Notes: generated by a model not told the origin, from the letters alone. DNA of 64,000 nucleotides from Nocardioides conyzicola (GCF_039543825.1 NZ_BAABKM010000005.1:62001-126000); one strand, 5' to 3'. Positions 35,691 through 44,826 are shown, counted from the stretch's first letter. Translations and numbers: made by a program.

Positions 35691-37355
35691 ATGGAGACCC
35701 CCCTGCCCACCGAGGTGGACGTCGTGGTCGTGGGCGCTGGTGGCGCCGGCATGACCGCTGCGCTGGCAGCCAAGTCGCGCGGTCTCGACACCGTGCTGAT
35801 CGAGAAGAGCGCCTACTTCGGCGGCTCGACCGCACGCAGCGGTGGTGGGGTGTGGATCCCCAACAACTACGCGCTCAAGGCGGCCGGTCAGGGCGACGAC
35901 CTGGACCTGTCGAAGCAGTACCTCGACTCGATCGTCGGCGACGTCGTCCCGAAGGTCCGCCGCGACACCTACCTGGACCGCGGCCCCGAGGTCATGGACT
36001 TCATCAAGGAGAAGACCCCGGTCCGCTTCACCTGGGTCCCGCAGTACGCCGACTACCACCCGGAGGCGCCGGGCGGCCGGCTGGCAGGCCGCTCGTCGGA
36101 GCCGATCCCGCTCGACGCGCGCTTCCTCGGCTCGGAGCTCGAGCGACTGCACCCGGCGTACACGAAGGCGCCGGCCAACCTGATCGTGACGCAGGCCGAC
36201 TACCGCAAGATCAGCCTCGGCCTGCGCACCGTCCGCGGGCCGCTGACCATGGCCAAGGTGCTGCTCAAGCGGATCGTCAGCCTGATGCGCGGCCAGAAGA
36301 TGTACGCGATGGGCAACGCGATCGCGATCGGCCTGCGCAAGGGCCTGATGGACGCTGGCGTGCCCGTGGCCTACGAGACCGAGCTCACGGACCTCGTCAT
36401 CGAGGACGGCCGCGTCGTCGGCGTCCGCGTCCTGCGCGACGGCGCCGAGTCCGTGGTCCGCGCCCGTCGCGGCGTGATCCTCGGCAGTGGTGGCTTCGAG
36501 AAGAACCTCGAGATGCGCGAGAAGTACCAGCCCCAGCCGACCTCGGTCGACTGGACGACGGGCTCGCAGTTCAACACCGGCGGCGGCGTCCTCGCCGGCA
36601 TCGCGGCCGGCGCCGAGATCGACCTGATGGACGACTCCTGGTGGGGTCCGACCATCCCGTTGCCGTCCGGTCCGTGGTTCTGCCTGGCCGAGCGCAACCT
36701 CCCGGGCTCGATCATCGTCAACCAGGCCGGCCAGCGGTTCATGAACGAGGCGCTGCCGTACGTCGAGGCCGTCCACGAGATCTACAAGGGCGAGGCCACC
36801 GGCGTCGGGCACGTCCCGGCCTGGATGATCATCGACCAGCGCTACCGCAACCGCTACCTCTTCGCCGGCCTCTCGCCGCGCCAGCCCTTCCCGGGTCGCT
36901 GGTACAAGAACGGCACCGTCAAGAAGGCCGACTCGCTGGCCGCGCTGGCCGCCGAGATCGACGTGCCCGCCGAGGCGCTCGCCGCGACCGTCGACCGCTT
37001 CAACGGCTTCGCGACCACCGGCACCGACGAGGACTTCCACCGCGGCGAGAGCGGCTACGACAAGTACTACTCCGACCCGACGGTGAAGCCGAACCCGTCC
37101 CTGCACGTCATCGACCAGGGCCCGTTCTACGCCGTGAAGATCGTCCCCGGCGACCTCGGCACCAAGGGCGGCCTCGTCACGGACGAGAAGGCGCGGGTGC
37201 TGCGCCCCGACGGCACGGCCATCCCCGGCCTGTACGCCGCCGGCAACGTCTCGTCCGCCGTGATGGGCCGCACGTACGCCGGCCCCGGGGCCACCATCGG
37301 ACCCGCGCTCACGTTCGGCTACCTGGCCGCCGAGACGATCTCGCAGGAGTCCTGA
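35691..37355 (+). CDS. kstD: 3-ketosteroid delta1-dehydrogenase KstD
   Basis: The 554-residue flavoprotein has the dinucleotide motif VDVVVVGAGGAGMTAALAA (9-27), SAYFGGSTARSGGGVWIPN (40-58) and the active-site region PQYADYHPEAPGG with Tyr119, the same number as the catalytic tyrosine of Rhodococcus KstD1. The C-terminal catalytic stretch GPFYAVKIVPGDLGTKGG contains Tyr480, then the FAD-end motif GLYAAGNVSSAVMG. It introduces the 1,2 double bond into ring A of 3-ketosteroids with an electron acceptor, preparing ring-B opening. ATG 35691 lies 10 bp after the KstR-type site. The stop overlaps hsd4B (TGATG). Confidence 0.96.
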   Translation: METPLPTEVDVVVVGAGGAGMTAALAAKSRGLDTVLIEKSAYFGGSTARSGGGVWIPNNYALKAAGQGDDLDLSKQYLDSIVGDVVPKVRRDTYLDRGPEVMDFIKEKTPVRFTWVPQYADYHPEAPGGRLAGRSSEPIPLDARFLGSELERLHPAYTKAPANLIVTQADYRKISLGLRTVRGPLTMAKVLLKRIVSLMRGQKMYAMGNAIAIGLRKGLMDAGVPVAYETELTDLVIEDGRVVGVRVLRDGAESVVRARRGVILGSGGFEKNLEMREKYQPQPTSVDWTTGSQFNTGGGVLAGIAAGAEIDLMDDSWWGPTIPLPSGPWFCLAERNLPGSIIVNQAGQRFMNEALPYVEAVHEIYKGEATGVGHVPAWMIIDQRYRNRYLFAGLSPRQPFPGRWYKNGTVKKADSLAALAAEIDVPAEALAATVDRFNGFATTGTDEDFHRGESGYDKYYSDPTVKPNPSLHVIDQGPFYAVKIVPGDLGTKGGLVTDEKARVLRPDGTAIPGLYAAGNVSSAVMGRTYAGPGATIGPALTFGYLAAETISQES

Positions 37356-38203
37356 TGCCCATCGATCCCGACGTCGCGATCGGCGCCGAGCTCGGCTCGC
37401 TCGACTTCTCGTGGTCCGAGAGCGACGTGCTGCTTTACCACCTCGGCATCGGCGCGACCGACCTCTCCTACACGCTGGAGACCGCGGGGCTGCAGGTGCT
37501 GCCGTCGTTCGGCGTCGTCGCGCCGACCTTCCACGCCTCCGACCCGCCGCCGCTCGACCTCCCCGGGTGCGACATCAACCTCGCCCAGGTGGTGCACGGC
37601 TCCCAGACGATCGAGGTCGCCGGGCCGCTGCCCACCTCGGGCTCGGCCACCGTGACGACCCGGATCAGCGAGATCTGGGACAAGGGCAAGGCCGCGGTCA
37701 TCTGGCAGGAGGGCACCGCCACCTCACCGTCGGGCGAGCACCTGTGGACCACCCGCTCCTCGATCTTCGTCAAGGGCGAGGGCGGCTGGGGCGGCGACCG
37801 CGGGTCGTCGACACCCGTCGAGATCCCCGACCGTGCGCCCGACGCGGACGCGACGTACGACGTGACGCCGCAGCAGGCCCTGCTCTACCGGCTCTGCGGC
37901 GACCGCAACCCGCTGCACGCCGACCCGGAGTTCGCGAAGGCCGCCGGCTTCCCGGCGCCCATCCTGCACGGCCTCTGCTCCTACGGGATCGTGCTGCGCA
38001 CCCTCACCGAGGAGCTGCTCGACGGCGACGCGACCCGGGTGGCGGGCTTCGGCGTGAAGTTCGCGGGCGTGATCTTCCCCGGCGAGACGATGCGGGTCCG
38101 CGGCTGGCGCGAGGAGGGGCGGATCATCGGCTCCGCGACCGTCTCCGGCGGCGAGCGCGACGGCGCTCCGGTCCTCGGCGACGTGGTCCTGACGACGACC
38201 TAG
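37355..38203 (+). CDS. hsd4B: MaoC-type enoyl-CoA hydratase, Hsd4B-like
   Basis: The 282-residue double hot-dog hydratase has a degenerate N-terminal half and a C-terminal half with the hydratase-2 motif CGDRNPLHADPEFAKAAGFPAPILHGL, catalytic Asp and His in GDRNPLH near 182-187. It matches Rv3538 beside kstD in M. tuberculosis, which hydrates steroid side-chain enoyl-CoAs during beta-oxidation. I start at ATG 37355, overlapping the kstD stop; the long open frame upstream is a shadow of kstD. Confidence 0.88.
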   Translation: MPIDPDVAIGAELGSLDFSWSESDVLLYHLGIGATDLSYTLETAGLQVLPSFGVVAPTFHASDPPPLDLPGCDINLAQVVHGSQTIEVAGPLPTSGSATVTTRISEIWDKGKAAVIWQEGTATSPSGEHLWTTRSSIFVKGEGGWGGDRGSSTPVEIPDRAPDADATYDVTPQQALLYRLCGDRNPLHADPEFAKAAGFPAPILHGLCSYGIVLRTLTEELLDGDATRVAGFGVKFAGVIFPGETMRVRGWREEGRIIGSATVSGGERDGAPVLGDVVLTTT

Positions 38204-38278
38204 GACCTGGTCGATTCCGCCCCTCGACGGGCGCGCGCTGTGCGAAGGTGAGGGCGTCGCGCCGGGGTGGAGGATCAG

Positions 38279-39013
38279 ATGACCAGAGGTCGTACGCGCA
38301 CCAAGAAGCCCAACAGCTCGTCCACGTCCTCGTCGACGTCCACCGACGAGGCGAAGAGCGGCGGTTCGGGTCCGGCCCGACCGGTGCCGCTCGCGATCGG
38401 CGGCCACCGGGCCAAGGGTCCCTCCTCGGACGAGGAGAAGAGCGGCGGAGGGGCCTCGATCGCGCAGATGCAGTCGTGGGCGCGCGCCAGGCCCTCCGGC
38501 GCTCCCCACGGCCGGGCCGTGATCGGCGGCAGCCGCGCCGGCGGTACGCGGGACGACGCCAAGGACGGCGGCCACGCCGAGCACGAGGAGTTCGAGTCCG
38601 AGGGCGAGGACGAGAAGGCCCACGACACCTCGAGCTCCACCTCTACCTCCACCTCCACGTCGACCTCCAGCTCCAGCTCCAGCAGTGCCCAGAAGTCGTG
38701 GCGCGAGGACGCCAAGGACGGCGGCCACGCCGAGCACGAGGAGTTCGAGTCCGAGGGCGAGGACGAGAAGGCCCACGACACCTCGAGCTCCACCTCCACC
38801 TCCACGTCGACCTCCAGCTCCAGCTCCAGCAGCGCCCAGCAGTCGTGGCGCGAGGACGCCAAGGACGGCGGCCACGCCGAGCACGAGGAGCTCGAGTCCG
38901 AGGGCGAGGACCGCAAGGAGGACGAGGCGGAGTCCGCCTTCGAGTCCGAGGGCGCCGAGGCGGAGTCCGAGGGTGACGACGAGGTCAAGGACGGCAGGCG
39001 CCGCCGCGACTAG
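38279..39013 (+). CDS. Low-complexity serine/acid tandem-repeat protein, unknown function
   Basis: The 244-residue product is disordered by composition, with no signal peptide, helix-forming hydrophobic run or known domain. ATG 38279 has GGAGG five bases upstream. From about residue 93 it carries two full copies and one partial copy of a unit: DAKDGGHAEHEEFESEGEDE, KAHDTSSS, a Ser/Thr tract, then AQ(K/Q)SWRE. An earlier Ser/Thr run (NSSSTSSSTSTDEAKSGG) and the segment SSDEEKSGG look like diverged relatives. The mixture of acidic blocks and Ser/Thr tracts suits multiple phosphorylation or flexible linking, which is inference. The opposite-strand reading is also open because the tracts are simple, but it lacks a start signal. 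The stop shares CTAG with the convergent YceH-methyltransferase gene. Confidence 0.65.
   Translation: MTRGRTRTKKPNSSSTSSSTSTDEAKSGGSGPARPVPLAIGGHRAKGPSSDEEKSGGGASIAQMQSWARARPSGAPHGRAVIGGSRAGGTRDDAKDGGHAEHEEFESEGEDEKAHDTSSSTSTSTSTSTSSSSSSSAQKSWREDAKDGGHAEHEEFESEGEDEKAHDTSSSTSTSTSTSSSSSSSAQQSWREDAKDGGHAEHEELESEGEDRKEDEAESAFESEGAEAESEGDDEVKDGRRRRD
38555..38925 (+). repeat. In-frame tandem repeats of 153 and 147 bp
   Basis: Units begin at 38555, 38708 and 38855 with GACGCCAAGGACGGCGGCCA. The copies differ by small in-frame length changes in the Ser/Thr tract, and the third is cut after about 70 bp. Near identity of the first two suggests recent duplication or ongoing slippage. Confidence 0.85.
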
Positions 39014-40215
39014 CCAGGCTTGCGGGCCACCACGTAGAGCCGCTGCGACGTCTCACCGCGGTGGGTGAGCGGTCCGCGGAGGTACCACTCCACGTCGACC
39101 AGACCCGCCGCCTCGACGAGCGCGACCAGGTCCGTGGGCTCGTGGTAGACGAAGTCGAGGTCGACCGGCACGTCGAACCACTCGTCGTGGTGTCGTACGG
39201 CGCTGCCGGCATGCAGCGCGAGCACCAGCCAGCCACCGGGCGCGAGCGGGCGCACCAGGGCGCCCACGGCGTCGGGCAGCTCCGAGGCCGCGAGGTGGAT
39301 CAGGGAGTACCACGCCAGCACCGACGACCAGCCGGTCGCGGTGGTCGGCCGCATCAGCTGGCGCAGGTCGCCGACCTCGTAGGTCCCCTCGGGGAACCGG
39401 CGCCGGGCCTGCTCGACCATCTCCCGCGACAGGTCGATGCCCATGGCGTCTGTACCCGCGTCGGCGAGGTACGCCGTGATGTGGCCCGGCCCGCAGCCCA
39501 CCTCCACCACCGGTCCCCCGTCGGCGTGCGCGGCCACCCGGTCGAGCAGCCAGCGCTCGAAGGGCAGGCCGCTCACCTCGTTGACGAGCTCGTCGGCGTA
39601 GGCCGCGGCGACCGCGTCGTACGACGTCCGCACCCGCGCGTCGCGGGCCGCGCCGCCCTCCGCCAGCACGCTCTCGCGGTCGACGGCGGGTGCCGCCACG
39701 ACCGCGGCGGCCTCGGGTTGGTCACCGAGCAGGTGCCTCCACCGGCTGTCCCGGTCGCCGCCGCGACGCGGCAGCTCGACCACCAGCCCACGCTCCGCCA
39801 TGCGGCGCAGCGTCTCCTCGACCGCGCCGCGGTCGGAGAAGCCGTGCAGCCGCTCGGTCCGACTCCTCAGCTCACCGGGAGCCTGCGGCCCGCGCAGCAG
39901 CAGCACCGTGACCAGCGCGTGCTCGTCCTCGGCCAGCTGCAGCTGCTCGTCGAGCGTCTGGTGGTACTTCAGCGTCCGTCGCCCGGTCGCGGCCCACACG
40001 ATCCGCACCAGGCCCCGGTCCTTGAGCCGCCGGGCCGTCTGCTCGACGGTCTGCTCGTCGTACGACGTGACCGGGTCGCGGCTGCTGGACTGGTTGCAGG
40101 CGGTGTGGAGGGCGTTGAGCGACAGCGGGTACGACGCCGGCACGGTCACCTGCTTCTCCAGCAGGCTGCCGAGGACGCGCTGTTCTTCGGTGTCGAGCAC
40201 TGGCAGTTCGGCCAC
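39010..40215 (-). CDS. YceH (DUF480)-SAM methyltransferase fusion protein
   Basis: The 401-residue protein has two parts. Residues 1-170 match the YceH/DUF480 winged-helix family: LDTEEQRVLGSLLEKQVTVP, YPLSLNALHTACNQSSSRDPV, GELRSRTERLHGFSD and RRGGDRDSRWRHLL. Residues 195-395 form a class I methyltransferase with motif I VVEVGCGPGHITAYLADAG near 236-254, GIDLSREMVEQAR, and LAPGGWLVLALH. The substrate is unknown. It starts at GTG 40215, only 33 bp from divergent hrpB. YceH is normally a stand-alone protein of about 215 residues, so the fusion ties it to methyl transfer. Confidence 0.85.
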   Translation of the reverse strand: MAELPVLDTEEQRVLGSLLEKQVTVPASYPLSLNALHTACNQSSSRDPVTSYDEQTVEQTARRLKDRGLVRIVWAATGRRTLKYHQTLDEQLQLAEDEHALVTVLLLRGPQAPGELRSRTERLHGFSDRGAVEETLRRMAERGLVVELPRRGGDRDSRWRHLLGDQPEAAAVVAAPAVDRESVLAEGGAARDARVRTSYDAVAAAYADELVNEVSGLPFERWLLDRVAAHADGGPVVEVGCGPGHITAYLADAGTDAMGIDLSREMVEQARRRFPEGTYEVGDLRQLMRPTTATGWSSVLAWYSLIHLAASELPDAVGALVRPLAPGGWLVLALHAGSAVRHHDEWFDVPVDLDFVYHEPTDLVALVEAAGLVDVEWYLRGPLTHRGETSQRLYVVARKPG

Positions 40216-40248
40216 GCCTCGACCCTACTGACCCGCCACACTGTCCTG

Positions 40249-42741
40249 GTGCCCGCCGACCCGATCCAGCGACTCCTCGCGGATCCCCCGGACCTCCCGG
40301 TCCGCGCCGGGCTCGACGAGATCGCGGCGGCGCTCCGGACCGCGGGGACCGCGGTCGTCCAGGCACCTCCCGGCACCGGCAAGACCACCCTCGTCCCCCC
40401 GGCGGTCGCCGCCCTGGTGGACGGCAAGGTCATCGTCACCCAGCCGCGCCGGATCGCGGCGCGCGCCGCGGCCCGGCGCCTGGCACAGCTGCTGGGCGAG
40501 CCGGTCGGCGAGACCGTCGGCTACTCGGTGCGCGGCGACCGCTCGGTCGGCGCGCGCACCCGGATCGAGGTCGTGACGACCGGGGTGCTGCTCCGCCGCC
40601 TCCAGCGCGACCCCGAGCTGCGCGGCATCGCCGCGGTCGTCCTCGACGAGGTCCACGAGCGCCAGCTCGACGCCGACCTCACGCTCGCGATGCTGGTCGA
40701 CGTCCGCGCCCACCTCCGCCCCGACCTCCTGCTGGTCGCCATGTCGGCCACCGTGGAGGCCGAGCGCACCGCCGGCCTCCTCGGTCACGCACCGGTGGTG
40801 ACGGTGCCAGGCGCGCTCCACCCCGTCACCGAGGTCTGGTGCCCCCTGCCGACCGGGGTACGCCGCAGCGACGACCGCGGCCTCACGCCCCGGTTCCTCG
40901 ACCACGTCGCCGCCTGCGTACGACGAGCGCTGGTCGAGCAGGCCGGCGACGTCCTGGTGTTCCTGCCCGGCGTGGGCGAGGTGTCGGCGGTCGTGGGCCG
41001 GCTGGCCGGCGCGGAGGCCGACGTGCGTCCGCTGCACGGGCGGTTGCCACCCCGCGAGCAGGACCTCGCCCTCACCGCGGGCGACCGGCGGCGGGTGGTC
41101 GTCTCCACCGCCGTCGCCGAGTCGTCGCTGACCGTCCCCGGCGTCCGCACGGTCGTCGACGCCGGGCTGTCGCGCCAACCACGCACCGACCACCGCCGCG
41201 GCCTGGCCGGCCTCGTCACGGTCAGCGTCAGCAGGGCGGCCGCCGAGCAACGAGCGGGCCGGGCGGGCCGCGAGGGGCCGGGCGCCGTCTACCGCTGCTG
41301 GTCCCAGGCCGAGCACGCCCACCTGCCGCCCCACCCGGAGCCGGAGATCGCGACGGCCGACCTCACGTCGTTCGCGCTGGAGATCGCCACCTGGGGTCAC
41401 CCCGATCCGTCCGGTCTGGCGCTGATGGACCAACCGCCCGCTTCGGCGATGGCCGCCGCCCGCGCCACGCTCGCCGGCCTGGGCGCGGTCGAGGAGGACG
41501 GCTCGGTGACGGACCGGGGTCGTGACATCGCGCAGGTGGCCGCCGACCCGCGGCTGGCCCGGGCGCTCCTCGACGGCGCCGAGGCCGTCGGGGCGCGGCG
41601 GGCCGCCGAGGTCGTGGCCCTGCTGTCGGAGGACGTGCGCGCCCCCGGGGCCGACCTGGTCGCGGCCCTCCGGTCGGTCCGCCGGGGCGGGCCCGGGGCG
41701 CCTGCATGGGCGGCGGCGGTCACGCAGCTGCAGGCCTCGCTGCCCGCCTCGCAGCGCGGGTCCGGCGAGCGAATGACCGACGACGTCGCCGTCGGGTTGG
41801 TCGTCGCACTCGCGCACCCCGACCGCATCGCCAGGCTGCGGCCGGGCGGTACGGCGTACCTGATGACCTCGGGGACCGGTGCCGTGCTCGCGCCGGGATC
41901 GGCGCTCGCCGGGCAGCCGTGGCTGGCGATCGCGGACGCGGACCGAAGGCCGGGCGTCCGCGACGCGACGATCCGGTCGGCGGCACCCCTCGCCGAGGAC
42001 CTCGCCCTGGAGGCGGCCACCGCGATGTGGCACGAGTCCGACGAGGTGGGGTGGACGGACGGTCGGGTGGTCGCCCGCCGGGTCGTCGCGCTCGGCGCCA
42101 TCGAGCTCTCCTCGGTCCCGATCAACGACCCCCCACCCGAGCTGGTGGCCGCCGCCGTCCGTGACGGCCTGCGCCAGGAGGGGCTGACCGTCCTGCCGTG
42201 GACCGAGGCGGCGACGGCGCTCCGGCACCGGATGGCCTTCCTGCACCGGACCCTGGGCGCCCCCTGGCCGGACGTGTCCGACGAGGCGCTGACCTCGAGC
42301 ATCGAGACCTGGTTGGGTCCCGAGCTGGCCCGGATCCGCGGCACCCGCGACCTGCGCCGGATCGACGTGACCTCCGCCCTGCGCCGGCTGCTGCCGTGGC
42401 CCGAGGCCGGCCGCCTCGACGAGCTCGCGCCCGAGCGGGTGACGGTGCCGAGCGGATCAGCCGTGCGGGTGGCGTACGACGGCGACCAGCCGGTCCTCGC
42501 GGTCCGCATCCAGGAGGTTTTCGGCTGGACCGCCGCACCGGCCCTGGCCGACGGTCGGGTCCCGCTCCTGCTGCACCTGCTCTCCCCCGCTCGACGACCG
42601 GCTGCCGTCACGGCCGACCTGGCGTCGTTCTGGCGCTCCGGCTACCCGCAGGTCCGCTCGGAGCTGCGCGGCCGCTACCCCAAGCACGCGTGGCCCGAGG
42701 ACCCGACGGACGAGCCACCGCGGCGCGGCGTACGGCGCTAG
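40249..42741 (+). CDS. hrpB: ATP-dependent helicase HrpB
   Basis: The 830-residue DEAH-type helicase has Walker A VQAPPGTGKTTLVPP (about 38-52), the DExH box VVLDEVHERQLD, motif III VAMSATVEAE and motif VI EQRAGRAGREGPG, followed by the HA2-like and long HrpB C-terminal regions ending FWRSGYPQVRSELRGRYPKHAWPEDP, the family signature tail. HrpB proteins are near 820 residues, so I choose GTG 40249; the much longer open frame upstream is antisense to the YceH fusion gene. The cellular role of HrpB is poorly known, with RNA helicase activity assumed. The stop shares CTAG with the convergent tetR gene. Confidence 0.93.
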   Translation: MPADPIQRLLADPPDLPVRAGLDEIAAALRTAGTAVVQAPPGTGKTTLVPPAVAALVDGKVIVTQPRRIAARAAARRLAQLLGEPVGETVGYSVRGDRSVGARTRIEVVTTGVLLRRLQRDPELRGIAAVVLDEVHERQLDADLTLAMLVDVRAHLRPDLLLVAMSATVEAERTAGLLGHAPVVTVPGALHPVTEVWCPLPTGVRRSDDRGLTPRFLDHVAACVRRALVEQAGDVLVFLPGVGEVSAVVGRLAGAEADVRPLHGRLPPREQDLALTAGDRRRVVVSTAVAESSLTVPGVRTVVDAGLSRQPRTDHRRGLAGLVTVSVSRAAAEQRAGRAGREGPGAVYRCWSQAEHAHLPPHPEPEIATADLTSFALEIATWGHPDPSGLALMDQPPASAMAAARATLAGLGAVEEDGSVTDRGRDIAQVAADPRLARALLDGAEAVGARRAAEVVALLSEDVRAPGADLVAALRSVRRGGPGAPAWAAAVTQLQASLPASQRGSGERMTDDVAVGLVVALAHPDRIARLRPGGTAYLMTSGTGAVLAPGSALAGQPWLAIADADRRPGVRDATIRSAAPLAEDLALEAATAMWHESDEVGWTDGRVVARRVVALGAIELSSVPINDPPPELVAAAVRDGLRQEGLTVLPWTEAATALRHRMAFLHRTLGAPWPDVSDEALTSSIETWLGPELARIRGTRDLRRIDVTSALRRLLPWPEAGRLDELAPERVTVPSGSAVRVAYDGDQPVLAVRIQEVFGWTAAPALADGRVPLLLHLLSPARRPAAVTADLASFWRSGYPQVRSELRGRYPKHAWPEDPTDEPPRRGVRR

Positions 42742-43331
42742 CTCGTCACCAGCGGCAGGAAGACCTCGTCGACGATCGCGACCATGACGTCGTCCGGCAC
42801 CGGACCCAGGCGCATCAGCGCCTCGTGGCGGAAGAGGTCGAACGCGACCGTCACCACCCGCGGCGTCAGCCGCTCGGGATCGACCTCGCCTCGCTCGACC
42901 GCGCGCTCGATGATCTCGTCGAGCACGGTCGGTCCGTCCTCCAGGACCAGGCGGCGCAGGTCGTACGGCGCCGTGCCCGTCTCGAGGAAGTAGCCGCCGA
43001 GGAACGCGATCATCAGCGCCATCAGCCCGATCCGCTTGTCGTTGGTGTGGCGCATCACGGTCAGCATGTCGTCGCGCAGGCTGCCGGTGTCGGGCGCCGT
43101 CGCCCTGTCCCGGCGCCCGACGAAGGTGATCGCAGCCTCGGTGAGCTCGCGCTTGGTGGCCCAGCGCCGGTAGACCACCGTGCGGCTGGTCTCCGCGCGC
43201 TGCGCGACGGCATCGACCGTGAGCGCGCCATAGCCGACCTCGGCGAGCTCGTCCCACGTCGCCTGGAGGAGTGCCTCCTCCAGCTCGGCGCCGCGCCGAC
43301 GCCGTACGACGGACTGCTCTTGAAGATCCAT
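42738..43331 (-). CDS. TetR-family transcriptional regulator
   Basis: The 197-residue product has a helix-turn-helix at about 18-60 (WDELAEVGYGALTVDAVAQR, then AETSRTVVYRRWATKRELTE). The C-terminal domain resembles the TetR_C of efflux regulators. It is divergent from an MFS drug transporter gene 68 bp away, so it most likely represses that pump and itself. The inducer is unknown. The direct repeats at 43334 and 43378 are candidate operator parts. Confidence 0.9.
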   Translation of the reverse strand: MDLQEQSVVRRRRGAELEEALLQATWDELAEVGYGALTVDAVAQRAETSRTVVYRRWATKRELTEAAITFVGRRDRATAPDTGSLRDDMLTVMRHTNDKRIGLMALMIAFLGGYFLETGTAPYDLRRLVLEDGPTVLDEIIERAVERGEVDPERLTPRVVTVAFDLFRHEALMRLGPVPDDVMVAIVDEVFLPLVTS

Positions 43332-43333
43332 TT

Positions 43334-43385
43334 GCGTATCTTATCGCGTCGACCTAGTCTGACGCCAAGAGACAGTCGCGTATCT
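43334..43385. promoter_or_regulatory. Direct repeats GCGTATCT in the tetR-MFS promoter region
   Basis: GCGTATCT(T/A)AT occurs at 43334 and again at 43378, 44 bp apart on the same strand, in the 68-bp divergent gap. The left copy abuts the tetR start and the right copy lies 15 bp before the MFS start. The spacing suits a repressor covering both promoters. Confidence 0.45.
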
Positions 43386-43399
43386 AATTCGGAGCCCTC

Positions 43400-44824
43400 A
43401 TGTCCCAGCAGACCGCCGCGCAGGCACCCGCCGCCGGCCTCGACCCGCAGCTCAAGCGGATCGCCGCCGCACTGATCACCGGCGCCATCGCCGTCATCCT
43501 CGACACCACCATCGTGAGCGTCGCGATCCACGAGCTCGGCACCGACCTCGACGCGTCGGTGAGCACGATCCAGTGGGTCAGCACGGCGTACCTGCTGGCC
43601 ATGTTCGTCGCCATCCCGGTCACCGGCTGGGCGCAGAGCCGGGTCGGTGGCAAGCGGCTGTGGCTCGCCGCCCTGACGCTCTTCCTGCTCGGCTCGGTCC
43701 TGTGCGCCTGTGCCTGGAACGTCGAGAGCCTGATCGCGTTCCGGGTCGTCCAGGGCCTCGGCGGCGGCCTGATGATGCCCCTGATGACGACGCTGCTGAT
43801 CCAGGCTGCACACGGGCAGAACCTCGGCCGGCTGATGGCCGCGGTCAGCCTGCCGGCCGCGCTCGGTCCGATCCTCGGCCCGGTGATCGGCGGCCTGATC
43901 CTCAACTACCTGTCGTGGCCGTGGCTCTTCCTCGTCAACGTCCCGCTCTGCGTCGTCGGCCTCGTCCTCGCCGTCCGGCTGCTGCCCTCCGACAGCGCAT
44001 CGGCGAGCCGGGTGCCGCTGGACCTGGTCGGGCTCACCTTGGTCTCCCCCGGCGTCGTCGGCGTCATCTACGGCCTCTCCAACGTCGGCGGCGAGGGCGG
44101 CTTCGGCCGCACCGACGTGCTCGCGCCGCTCCTGGTCGGGCTCGCCCTGCTCGCTGCCTTCGCGGCCTGGTCGATGCGCGCGGGTGACCGGGCGCTGGTC
44201 GACGTACGCCTCTTCCGGCACCGGGCGCTGACGTCGTCGTCGGCGCTGCTCTTCCTCGCGGGCCTCGGACTGTACGGATCGATGCTGCTGCTGCCGCTCT
44301 ACTGGCAGCAGGTCCGCGGCGAGGACGCCCTCGGCGCGGGTCTGCTGCTGATCCCCCAGGGCGTCGGCGCGCTGCTGTCGCGCTCCCTCGCCGGCCGGCT
44401 CACGGACAGCATCGGCGGCCGCTGGGTCGCCGTCGGCGGCTTCGCCGTGCTCGCGGTCGCGACCGTGCCGTTCGCCTTCGTCACCGCCACGACCAGCGAC
44501 TGGCTGCTGATGGGCGCGCTCCTCGTGCGCGGCCTCGGCTTCGGCGCCGTCACGATCCCGCTGATGACGGGTGCGTACGTCGGCCTCGAGCGCGAGGAGG
44601 TGCCGCACGCGAGCATCATCACCCGGGTCGCGATGCAGCTGGGCGGCTCCTTCGGCGTCGCCGTGCTCGCGGTCATCCTGGCCAGCAACGCCGCGGGCGC
44701 GACGTCGGCCGACGACGTGGCGGCGGCGTTCGACGTGGCCTTCTGGTGGGCGATCGGCTTCACGGTGCTCGCGGTCGGCCTCTCCTTCCTGCTGCCCAAG
44801 CGCCCGGCCCGGGCCGCCGCCTGA
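43400..44824 (+). CDS. MFS multidrug transporter, DHA2 (14-TMS) type
   Basis: The 474-residue transporter begins with a short polar tail and helix IAAALITGAIAVILDTTIVSVAIHEL, containing the family motif LDTTIVSVA. Motif A is seen as GWAQSRVGGKRLWLAA, and motif C-like GPILGPVIGGLI near 158. Length and about 14 hydrophobic segments indicate the DHA2 antiporter class (EmrB/QacA-like), exporting toxic compounds against protons. It is divergent from the tetR gene, its probable regulator. The TGA stop lies two bases before the convergent sigma factor gene stop. Confidence 0.92.
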   Translation: MSQQTAAQAPAAGLDPQLKRIAAALITGAIAVILDTTIVSVAIHELGTDLDASVSTIQWVSTAYLLAMFVAIPVTGWAQSRVGGKRLWLAALTLFLLGSVLCACAWNVESLIAFRVVQGLGGGLMMPLMTTLLIQAAHGQNLGRLMAAVSLPAALGPILGPVIGGLILNYLSWPWLFLVNVPLCVVGLVLAVRLLPSDSASASRVPLDLVGLTLVSPGVVGVIYGLSNVGGEGGFGRTDVLAPLLVGLALLAAFAAWSMRAGDRALVDVRLFRHRALTSSSALLFLAGLGLYGSMLLLPLYWQQVRGEDALGAGLLLIPQGVGALLSRSLAGRLTDSIGGRWVAVGGFAVLAVATVPFAFVTATTSDWLLMGALLVRGLGFGAVTIPLMTGAYVGLEREEVPHASIITRVAMQLGGSFGVAVLAVILASNAAGATSADDVAAAFDVAFWWAIGFTVLAVGLSFLLPKRPARAAA

Positions 44825-44826
44825 CG

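Noticed and set aside
37411..38976. 521-residue plus-strand open frame across hsd4B and the repeat gene
   Set aside because: It is an Arg-rich frame shadow that spans the end of a well-supported gene and an intergenic region.
38275..38988. Minus-strand 237-codon frame rich in Ser and Glu/Leu/Val
   Set aside because: It is a mirror of the simple-sequence repeats in the plus-strand gene, lacks a ribosome site and has no independent features.
39061..40248. N-terminal extension of the HrpB frame
   Set aside because: It is antisense to the YceH-methyltransferase gene, and HrpB proteins are about 820 residues, matching GTG 40249.
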